From contig JAKOVD010000155.1 of assembly GCA_029782215.1 (NCBI GenBank), forward strand, positions 1-37,790: a stretch of DNA of 37,790 nt, in the 5' to 3' direction. Below, one piece after another: positions 32,233-37,790 of this stretch (position 1 is the first letter of the stretch; the number at the start of each line of letters is the position of its first letter). The notes beneath the pieces are model-generated. The model was not told where the DNA came from. It worked only from the letters and a program-made list of their open reading frames with translations, and did not search any database. The DNA comes from Chloroflexota bacterium (GTDB lineage: Bacteria > Chloroflexota > Anaerolineae > J102). A program made the translations under genes and the position numbers.

Positions 32233-32238
32233 TATGAT
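32233..32238 (+). promoter_or_regulatory. -10 box of the methyltransferase gene
   Basis: TATGAT at 32233-32238, with TTCACG 16 bp upstream (32211-32216) as a weak -35, predicts a start near 32245 just ahead of the SD and GTG 32265. Confidence 0.4.
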
Positions 32239-32264
32239 CCTCCGCGTGCAAGTGGAGGTGCGTC

Positions 32265-32915
32265 GTGAAGTGCTGTAGCCAATGCGCGGGCATCGAACGG
32301 CAGTTCGACCAGGAGACCGCCAGCGAGGAGCTGGCGGACTACCATCGCGAGGGCCTCACGGGCACCTCGCGCGCGTTGGTGGAGGATCTCATCGCCGCGG
32401 GCGTGGAGGGCGCCACTTTGCTGGACATCGGCGGCGGTGTGGGTGCGGTCCAGCACGCCTTGCTCGCGGCGGGCGCGGCCAGCGCCGTCCACGTCGACGC
32501 CTCATCGGCCTACCTCAAGGCAGCGCAGACGGAGGCGGACCGCCGCGGGCTGGCAGGCCGCATTCGCTTCTGGCACGGCGACTTCGTGGACCTGGCGCCA
32601 GAGGTGGCGCCGGCGGACGTCGTCACCCTCGATCGGGTGATCTGCTGCTACCACGACATGCCTGGTCTGGTTCGCGCCTCGGCGGCAAGAGCGCAGCGGC
32701 TCTACGGCCTGGTCTACCCCCGCGACGCCTGGTGGACCCGGTTGTCTTCGCGCCTCGTCAACGCCGGCTATTGGCTGCGACGCACTCCGTTTCGTTTCTT
32801 CGTGCATCGCACGAGCGCCGTCGATGACCTGGTGCGGGCGCACGGCTTCCAACTGCTCAGCCACCGCCACACCTGGATCTGGCAGGTCGTGGTCTACGTC
32901 CGGGAACCGGCCTGA
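32265..32915 (+). CDS. Class I SAM-dependent methyltransferase
   Basis: The start is GTG 32265, preceded by a strong SD (GGAGGTG, 6-7 nt). The 216-residue product begins with MKCCSQCAGIERQFDQETASEELADYHREG. LLDIGGGVGAVQHALLAAGAASAVHVDAS follows as motif I and the SAM-binding acidic strand, then ADVVTLDRVICCYHDMPGLVRASAARA. It resembles the BchM/magnesium-protoporphyrin O-methyltransferase-like branch of small methyltransferases, but no tetrapyrrole genes are nearby and I do not assign that substrate. The N-terminal CC..C cluster is unusual. It is divergent from the ferredoxin gene. Confidence 0.82.
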   Translation: MKCCSQCAGIERQFDQETASEELADYHREGLTGTSRALVEDLIAAGVEGATLLDIGGGVGAVQHALLAAGAASAVHVDASSAYLKAAQTEADRRGLAGRIRFWHGDFVDLAPEVAPADVVTLDRVICCYHDMPGLVRASAARAQRLYGLVYPRDAWWTRLSSRLVNAGYWLRRTPFRFFVHRTSAVDDLVRAHGFQLLSHRHTWIWQVVVYVREPA

Positions 32916-33006
32916 CCCCGGTTGCGGCCGTTCTGACTCTGCAACCCGGACAGGCGATCCTGCGTAGAGCACTTCAACGGCGATGTTAGCGCCATTTGGA
33001 GGAACT

Positions 33007-33822
33007 ATGGCTACCGAAAGAATGAACACCCCCTACGACTCCCGCCCCAACCAGCTCCCGGCCAACGGCAGCCAGCCCAATGCAGCCGCGGCCCCGCGCA
33101 CCCTCTACCGCCATCCCACGGACAAGCGCGTGGCCGGCGTCTGCGGCGGCATCGGCGAGTACCTGAACATCGACCCCGTCCTGGTGCGGCTCGCCTGGAT
33201 CATCCTTGCCCTGCTCACCGTGGGCGGCCCCGCCCTGATCGTCTACGGCGTCCTCTGGCTCTTCCTGCCCGTGGGCACGCAGAAGGGCGGTCTTCAGCAG
33301 CCCGCCGCCATTGACGTCCGCCAGGCCAACCTGCGCTGGGCGGCCTGGGCCCTGGTCGGTCTGGGCGTGCTCTGGCTGCTGGCCAACCTGGGCATCCTCG
33401 GCCCCATCTGGCACGGTTTCTGGGGGATCATGCGCATCCTCTTCTGGCCCGCTATCCTGGTTGCTGCCGGCTTCTTTCTGCTGCGCAGCCAGGCGGGCGG
33501 CTCGCTGGTCCAGGATGTCAAGGACCGCATGCCCGGCGGCGATGCCGTCAAGCAGACGATCCGTGACACGCGCCAGCGCATCCCGCTCAAGCGCAGCCGC
33601 AGCGACCGCATGCTGCTCGGCGTCTGCGGCGGTCTGGCCCGGGTCGTCAACGTCGACACCGCCATCGTCCGCATCCTGTTTGCGCTGTTTACGATCTTCA
33701 GCGGCGGCATCGGCGTGATCCTCTACATTGTGTTGGCGCTGATCATGCCGGAAGGCGACCCCGAAGCGATCCAGGGCGAGGTGGTGGAAGTGCTGGACCC
33801 GGAGCCTGCCGTCCGGGTGTAA
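33007..33822 (+). CDS. PspC-family membrane protein with two PspC domains
   Basis: From ATG 33007 (GGAGG 4-5 nt upstream) the product is 271 residues. The N-terminal PspC domain, RTLYRHPTDKRVAGVCGGIGEYLNIDPVLVRLAWIILALLTVGGPALIVYGVLWLFLP, is followed by two to three helices (WAAWALVGLGVLWLLANLGIL, ILFWPAILVAAGFFLL). A second PspC domain, LKRSRSDRMLLGVCGGLARVVNVDTAIVRILFALFTIFSGGIGVILYIVLALIMPEGD, comes next. PspC modules take part in membrane-stress signalling in some bacteria. A tandem arrangement flanking DUF-like membrane helices is less common. An upstream ATG (32983) lacks an SD. Confidence 0.9.
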   Translation: MATERMNTPYDSRPNQLPANGSQPNAAAAPRTLYRHPTDKRVAGVCGGIGEYLNIDPVLVRLAWIILALLTVGGPALIVYGVLWLFLPVGTQKGGLQQPAAIDVRQANLRWAAWALVGLGVLWLLANLGILGPIWHGFWGIMRILFWPAILVAAGFFLLRSQAGGSLVQDVKDRMPGGDAVKQTIRDTRQRIPLKRSRSDRMLLGVCGGLARVVNVDTAIVRILFALFTIFSGGIGVILYIVLALIMPEGDPEAIQGEVVEVLDPEPAVRV

Positions 33823-33910
33823 TCACACAAACGGCAGTTACATCAGCGGCGCCAGGGCAACCCGGCGCCGCTGCGCGTCTGTCAGGTGTGTTGAGGTGCA
33901 GCGCACTTTG

Positions 33911-33943
33911 AGGTGCGACGCACTTCGTAAGTGCGTCGCACCT
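33911..33943. repeat. 15-bp perfect inverted repeat with a degenerate upstream copy
   Basis: AGGTGCGACGCACTT-CGT-AAGTGCGTCGCACCT is a perfect 15-3-15 palindrome. Just to its left (about 33892-33908) TTGAGGTGCAGCGCACTT repeats the left arm in degenerate form. It abuts the RHS remnant and looks like a dispersed palindromic element. The stretch 33823-34551 otherwise holds the RHS remnant and the small ORF listed, and nothing else is evident. Confidence 0.65.
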
Positions 33944-34045
33944 GGTAGCGGACACTCATCAGCACCAGCTTGCCGTCGCCGTCGTAGCGGAAGGTGGCGG
34001 TCTTGCCGCCGGTGAGATGATTTTCGGCGTCGCAAGCGAGACCTC
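33940..34045 (-). pseudogene. RHS/YD-repeat protein remnant
   Basis: The minus-strand frame reads CDAENHLTGGKTATFRYDGDGKLVLMSVRY, close to the RHS core repeat pattern YDAENRLT...ATFRYDGDGxRV. Only about 30 codons are recognisable, neither end shows a start or the rest of the repeats, and a palindromic repeat follows immediately. It is a decayed piece of a large polymorphic-toxin or surface RHS gene. Confidence 0.6.
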
Positions 34046-34249
34046 TATCCAAAGTAGTTTTATGCTTTCCCAACATTGAGGAAGTCAGGGTCATGTTCTG
34101 GCACCATTCGCGCATGTACTTGCAGGATGCGCGAATAGTCGCCCAAGGTGATGGGAATTTGATCCTTGTCAAAGGATATGCCGTAGTCTGAAATTTCACC
34201 ATTCTGGCGAGCATTTGCGCCTCACAACCGGTGGGACGGTCGCCAGAGG

Positions 34250-34459
34250 CTACTGTCGAAGAACCCAGTTCACTATCAGCCAGATAGCGATCGGTCCTAT
34301 CATCAAGGCGACCCCGAGGCAAAGGACATAGGCGGCCGCCAGTCTGACCACCCCAGGAAGGGCGAGGGTCTTGTCGAGGTCATCAGCATTCTCCGCATTC
34401 ATCCTGCGTGTCGACCTCTCGATCATGTTCACGAACCAGCCTATCCCCAGGTCCCGCAC
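34250..34459 (-). CDS. Small single-span membrane protein, doubtful
   Basis: A 69-residue frame from GTG 34459 (or 58 residues from ATG 34426) has a polar N-terminus (MIERSTRRMNAENADDLDKTLALPGVV) and one strong transmembrane helix (LAAAYVLCLGVALMIGPIAIWLIVNWVL). It begins 24 bp from the IS3 left end, so upstream sequence may have been displaced by the insertion. No homologue is recognised. It could be a small protein associated with the RHS remnant downstream. Confidence 0.4.
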   Translation of the reverse strand: MRDLGIGWFVNMIERSTRRMNAENADDLDKTLALPGVVRLAAAYVLCLGVALMIGPIAIWLIVNWVLRQ

Positions 34460-34551
34460 GTGCGTCGGTTCGCGGATCCCTGTGTCTCAATGATTGCTGA
34501 GACAACTTCCGCTGTGAATTTAGTGTACCATTCAAGCGTGGAGAGTGGTTC

Positions 34552-34986
34552 ATGTCACACGATCGAGTTGTCAAACCTAGTCCGAACGGCCACCTGGTGG
34601 CCGACACAGACAGCACGACGGCTATAGAAGTCGTGCCGAAGGCCGAGCGACGTCGCTTCAGCGCCGAATACAAGCTGCGGATTCTCACGGAAGCCGACGC
34701 CTGCACGAAGCGCGGCGAGATCGGCGCCCTTTTGCGGCGGGAAGGACTCTACAGTTCGCATCTGGACAAGTGGCGGGAGCAGCGTCGGAAAGGAACGTTG
34801 CAGGCCCTGGCGCCGCAGAAGCGGGGACCAAAGCCTGACCCGCAGGCAGCGGAGATCGCCCGGCTGCGCCGCGAGAACGAGCGTTTGCAGCAGCGCTTGC
34901 AGCAGGCAGAAACGATCATCGAGGTGCAAAAAAAGTTAGCGGCGCTGCTTGGCCTGCCGACGAGCGAGGGCGACGCGCAACCATGA
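34552..34986 (+). CDS. IS3-family transposase OrfA (helix-turn-helix)
   Basis: The 144-residue product has ERRRFSAEYKLRILTEADACTKRGEIGALLRREGLYSSHLDKWREQR, the IS3-type helix-turn-helix that binds the element ends. A leucine-zipper-like coiled coil follows (EIARLRRENERLQQRLQQAETIIEVQKKLAALLGL). Its stop overlaps the orfB ATG (ATGA at 34983). The A7G run at 34928-34935 within it is the canonical slippery site. OrfA alone is usually a regulator or partner of the OrfAB transposase. Confidence 0.9.
   Translation: MSHDRVVKPSPNGHLVADTDSTTAIEVVPKAERRRFSAEYKLRILTEADACTKRGEIGALLRREGLYSSHLDKWREQRRKGTLQALAPQKRGPKPDPQAAEIARLRRENERLQQRLQQAETIIEVQKKLAALLGLPTSEGDAQP
34928..34935 (+). promoter_or_regulatory. 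Programmed -1 ribosomal frameshift site A_AAA_AAG
   Basis: In the orfA frame the codons are CAA AAA AAG, giving the canonical IS3 heptamer A_AAA_AAG. A -1 shift here continues through 16 sense codons (from GTT 34935) straight into the orfB frame at ATG 34983, with no stop between. It would make the OrfAB fusion transposase. Confidence 0.75.
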
Positions 34987-35433
34987 TCGAGATGGCAACG
35001 GAGTTAGCGGCGTCCCAAGGCGTGAGCGTGGCATGTACGGCGCTGGGCGTAGCGCGCAGCAGCCTGTACCGGATGCGTTCCCCGAGGGTGGAGCCGGAGC
35101 CAGCAGCAGCGACGGTGCGGTCGGCGCCACCACGAGCACTGAGTCAGGCTGAGAAGGAACAGGTACGCGAACTGCTCAACAGCGAGCGCTTCCAGGATAT
35201 GGCGCCCCGTGAAGTCTACGCCGCCCTGCTGGACGAGGAGCGTTACCTGTGCTCGGTCAGCAGCATGTACCGCATTCTGGCCGCGCATGCCGAGGTGCGG
35301 GAGCGACGCCACCAACTCCGACACCCGGTGTACCGGAAGCCGGAACTGCTGGCGACCGGACCGAACCAGGTCTGGAGCTGGGACATCACCAAACTGCGTG
35401 GTCCCAGCAAGGGCATCTACTTCTACCTGTACG
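34983..35433 (+). CDS. IS3 transposase OrfB, exon 1 (before the group II intron)
   Basis: ATG 34983 overlaps the orfA stop. 150 codons plus one base encode the HTH_21 region (VSVACTALGVARSSLYRMRSP, ...DMAPREVYAALLDEERYLCSVSSMYRILA) and the start of the rve integrase domain, NQVWSWDITKLRGPSKGIYFYLY, with the first catalytic Asp at residue 134. Without splicing, translation runs four codons into the intron (GAP then TGA) and gives a catalytically dead protein. The last exon base G35433 combines with TC at 36298-36299 to make Val151. Confidence 0.9.
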
Positions 35434-36297
35434 GTGCGCCGTGAAAGCGGCACAATTCAATGCGGGCTGGAATGCCCGACAGCTGCCTCCCCAATGTGCA
35501 GTTGTGGTCATGGTGGCAGGCGTGTGGCAAGAGCATGCCACGGGTCTGGAGCCCACCGGGAATGTACCTGTGAGGACGAATCACGCGTCCAAGAGGCAGG
35601 GCTAATCTCAAGGACGTCCTATGACCAGGAGACGAACACACGCAAGCGTCGTCATAGTAAACACCCTGCTAAACGTGGTTGGGGGTGACATGGGAATAGC
35701 AGCCAGGGCTCGTATATCCCTGACTGACGACATCATTGGATGTTGGCCTGCCGTGAAGTGGGGAGTAGCGACAGGATGGCCCCGGCGTAAAGTGTGGGTC
35801 TACGGGACGTATGCAAAGATGAATTGTGCTGAACACGGGAACCTGTCCAGTCTCGCCCATAGGCATATGGGCTGGATAGCTGACGTTGAAGTGGACTGGC
35901 AGGGACGGAGGCGTCGTAGTAGTTACCCGGAGAATAGACAGAGCCAAAAGCCCTGCCCTACGACCGGGTCACGGCGGTTGGGAAAGCCAACCACAGGGCG
36001 AAGGACGCCAGTCACATGGAGTATCTGGGAGGGAAGGCCCCTCATCCTGATAGGAAAGGGGGTGGTCGCCATCAACACGACACCGCAGTCGACGGCGCCG
36101 ACGACGAGAGCGGAGGCGCTCCGGCAGCGGATAAAACGAACCCAAGAGATACTCGCGTACCTGAACGGGCCTACCCTGACAGGTACGATATGTGACGGAA
36201 AGCCGGATGCGCCGAAAGGGTGCACGTCCGGTTTGGCAGGAGGGGTGGGGAGACGTGCCCATCGCAAGGTGGATAACGCGCCCCACTCCTACCTTAC
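35434..36297 (+). ncRNA. Group II intron without intron-encoded protein
   Basis: The 5' end is GTGCG (35434-35438), the group II consensus. Domain V is at 36200-36234: AAGCCGGATGC...GAAA...GTCCGGTTT with the catalytic AGC triad, GAAA loop and AC bulge. Domain VI (36235-36297) pairs GGGGTGGGG with CCCCACTCC and leaves a bulged A (36291), 7 nt from the 3' end, which closes with AC. The 864 nt contain no reverse transcriptase or maturase. Only a possible degenerate N-terminus (NTTPQSTAPTTRAEALRQRIKR, about 36074) remains where such an ORF would sit in domain IV. Splicing must therefore be autocatalytic or use a maturase in trans. CGTATG (about 35808-35813) could pair with the 5' exon TGTACG as EBS1/IBS1, with two GU pairs. 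The sense orientation matches orfB. Confidence 0.88.
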
Positions 36298-37196
36298 TCA
36301 TCCTCGACATCTACAGTCGCTGCGTGGTGGGCTGGATGATTGCCGAAGTGGAGGCAGCCGAGTTGGCCGAGCAACTGATCGTTGAGGCCTGCGCCCGGCA
36401 GGGCGTACAGCGGGCGCAGCTAACGATTCATGCCGACAACGGCAGCCCGATGGTGGCCAAAACGGTGGCGGTGTTGCTGGCCGATCTGGGGGTGGCGAAG
36501 AGTCACTCTCGGCCGCACGTTTCCAACGACAACCCTTACTCCGAGGCCCAATTCAAGACGCTCAAGTACCGGGCCGACTACCCGGACCGCTTTGGCAGCG
36601 TCGCCGATGCCCGCAGTTGGGGACGTTCGTTCTTCCGTTGGTACAACGAAGAGCACCACCACACCGGGCTGGGCTTGCTAACGCCGGCCGCCGTGCACAC
36701 GGGGCGGGCCGAAAGCCTGCGCCAAAAGCGCCGGGTCGTCCTGGCGCAAGCGTTCCAGGCTCATCCCGAACGCTTTGTCAACGGTATTCCCCAACCGGCC
36801 AGGCTGCCGGAAGCGGTCTGGATCAACCCACCCCAGTCCGCTGCAGCTACGGCGACGCCGGCGGGGGAATCAGCCGATGGCCAGTGGGCGGACGCCGAAC
36901 CGGTCGTTTCGCCCGGCCTTGTCACAGCCGTTGCACAGCCCACCGCTTTACGCTACGCTGCTACCGGCAGAACGGAGGATAGAGCAACGCTGCGGAGCGA
37001 CTCGAGCGCCGTTCCTGCTGACGAGACAGATGGACAGAGCTGCTCACAAGGCGCTCTGTCCACTTCTCTGCAACCCCCTTCTGTTTCGTCTCCGAAAGCG
37101 ATAAACCGAAACGCCTGTGGCGGCGAACTCCAGTCGAAGCAAGCCTCCTTCCCACCTCCGACCGGAGACCGTCAGCCCATCAATCCCGTACACTAA
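36298..37196 (+). CDS. IS3 transposase OrfB, exon 2 (after the group II intron)
   Basis: Joined to exon 1 this gives YFYLYVILDIYSRCVVGWMIAE, a perfect rve transposase core, with the second Asp in HADNGSPM (residue 197) and Glu in NPYSEAQFKTLKY (residue 233). That is exactly 35 residues between D and E (D-D35E). HHHTGLGLLTPAAVHTGRA ends the conserved part. The spliced protein has 449 residues. The last 120 or so (AAATATPAGESADGQW... to QPINPVH) are low complexity, unlike IS3 OrfB, and may be an altered tail running into the right inverted repeat, where the TAA lies. Confidence 0.88.
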
Positions 37197-37474
37197 ACTC
37201 CAAGCTGAGTTGTCTCAAAGTCATTGAAACATTCCGCTGCCCAGTCAGCCCAGGTTACGTACTTATCAGTCCACACGTTCCACTTATCAACTGGCTTGAA
37301 TCTCCACCCTTCCGGAAGTGCAGCCGCTTGCGAACGCAGCAAGTCATTCACTGCAATTTCAGGAACGCGTTTTCCCCCACCTTGCCCACATCCAGCCAGC
37401 AGCAGCAAGAGTACGGCAGGCGTGAGTATTCGCAGTAATAGCGCTGCATTACTTCGGCGTAGGCGCTTTTCCAT
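37193..37474 (-). pseudogene. Lipoprotein gene truncated by the IS3 element
   Basis: From ATG 37474 the frame encodes a lipoprotein signal peptide (RILTPAVLLLLLAGC, lipobox LAGC), then GGGKRVPEIAVNDLLRSQAAALPEGWRFKPVDKWNVWTDKYVTWADWAAE. At 37231 the sequence enters the right end of the IS, so the last 12 residues (CFNDFETTQLGV) are IS-encoded. The real C-terminus is lost, and no convincing continuation was found left of the element. The function is unknown. Confidence 0.7.
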
Positions 37475-37479
37475 GTTTC

Positions 37480-37591
37480 TTACCTGACAGCCAACCCAGG
37501 TGTCTCCAGGACGCCCAAATAGACATCGGCGAGGGTGGTGGCGCTACCGTAGTCGGTCCACAAGCTCGTGCCGAGAGCAATGGATGCTGTA
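37480..37591 (-). pseudogene. C-terminal fragment of a gene cut by the second IS3 element
   Basis: The minus strand is open from about 37591 to TAA at 37480-37482 and reads IALGTSLWTDYGSATTLADVYLGVLETPGLAVR. It ends 5 bp before the lipoprotein ATG and its other end is the left end of the next IS, so it looks like the tail of an upstream gene of the same leftward operon. Not recognised. Confidence 0.4.
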
Positions 37592-37790
37592 TGATTGGCC
37601 CCAAAAACTGGACCAGTGGCTTAGGTGGAAAGACGGTATACTGACCACCGGCAGGAGGTCCGGCAATGGCCATCAAACGACGACAACACAGCCCCGAATT
37701 CAAGTTTCGCGTGGCGCTGGAGGCAGCCAAAGGGCTGAAGACGACAGCCCAGTTGGCACAGGAGTACGACATCCATCCGAACCAGATCAG
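37592..37790 (+). mobile_element. Second IS3-family element, left end only
   Basis: TGATTGGCCCCAAAAACTGG (37592-37611) is the type of terminal repeat found in many IS3-family elements, followed 55 bp later by an orfA gene. The element continues past the right edge of the window. It differs from the element at 34483 in both ends and orfA sequence. Confidence 0.65.
37666..37790 (+). CDS. IS3-family transposase OrfA, 3' end beyond window
   Basis: ATG 37666 has a strong SD (AGGAGG, 7 nt upstream). The 41 codons present, MAIKRRQHSPEFKFRVALEAAKGLKTTAQLAQEYDIHPNQI, are the N-terminal helix-turn-helix of IS3-type OrfA (HSPEFKxxVALEAxKGxKTxxxLAxxYxIHPxQI). Confidence 0.9.
   Translation, partial: MAIKRRQHSPEFKFRVALEAAKGLKTTAQLAQEYDIHPNQI

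Larger units (their letters stand above)
34483..37231 (+). mobile_element. IS3-family insertion sequence, complete, interrupted by a group II intron
   Basis: The ends are imperfect inverted repeats of about 45 bp (34483-34528 and 37188-37231). Left is TGTCTCAATGATTGCTGAGA... and right, reversed, is TGTTTCAATGACTTTGAGAC.... Both reach TTTAGTGTAC and both start with the TG..CA ends typical of IS3. Inside are orfA, an A_AAA_AAG frameshift site and orfB, which is split by the intron. No clear 3-4 bp target duplication was found (CTG left, TTC right). Without the 864-nt intron the element is 1885 nt, long for IS3, because orfB has a low-complexity tail. Confidence 0.85.

Noticed and set aside
35621..36385. 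254-codon frame across the intron and into exon 2, a possible intron-encoded protein
   Set aside because: It shows no reverse transcriptase, maturase or endonuclease motif and crosses the 3' splice site. The structured RNA explains its lack of protein character.
37193..37474. Homology between the truncated lipoprotein (LPEGWRFKPV) and the membrane protein at 18991 (MPQGWTAIEELQPV)
   Set aside because: The shared text is only a few residues after different N-termini and could easily be chance.

Overview
The window is a GC-rich bacterial chromosome segment that most likely comes from a member of the Chloroflexota (Anaerolineae/Caldilineae type). This is inferred from an oligopeptide-binding lipoprotein with a PEPTKA-repeat linker, a giant lamin-tail-domain surface protein with Thr/Pro linkers, PspC proteins and T-box control. 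No taxonomic marker was searched.

Layout. Positions 1-8519 are mostly leftward: a truncated peptide-binding lipoprotein, a rightward hydroxyisobutyrate-dehydrogenase-like gene, a small PspC protein, a PfkB kinase, a ~1500-residue surface protein whose signal peptide lies in another frame, and a conserved unknown. An ANT(6)-like nucleotidyltransferase points right from a shared promoter region. Positions 9476-14819 form a compact leftward operon (ATP-grasp, MFS, YhhN, pRiA4b ORF-3-like, AlkZ-like, tiny membrane protein). A divergent promoter region at 14.9 kb starts a dense rightward operon to 25899 (folC, lon, membrane protein, AlbA_2 regulator, yqeY, pgpH-like, ybeY, dgkA, methyltransferase). 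The leftward translation block thrS-infC-rpmI-rplT-trmH follows (30010-25915). infC has no usable ATG/GTG/TTG start and probably starts at ATA, ATC or ATT.

Positions 30040-31667 are unusual. A tRNA-Val(GAC) is followed on the same strand by a complete T-box leader (probable Thr specifier ACC). About 1.3 kb separates that leader from thrS, and the gap holds a divergent two-gene cassette. The rightward cassette gene has a LexA-type GAAC-N4-GTTC box inside its promoter.

The right end (about 33.8-37.8 kb) is accessory DNA: an RHS remnant, palindromic repeats, a small membrane ORF, a complete IS3-family element (34483-37231), a lipoprotein gene truncated by it, the tail of another gene, and the start of a second IS3 element. 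The most striking feature is an 864-nt group II intron without an intron-encoded protein (35434-36297) inside the IS3 orfB gene. Removing it exactly rejoins the frame and places the catalytic D, D and E with the classical D-D35E spacing. The same IS also carries a canonical A_AAA_AAG -1 frameshift site.
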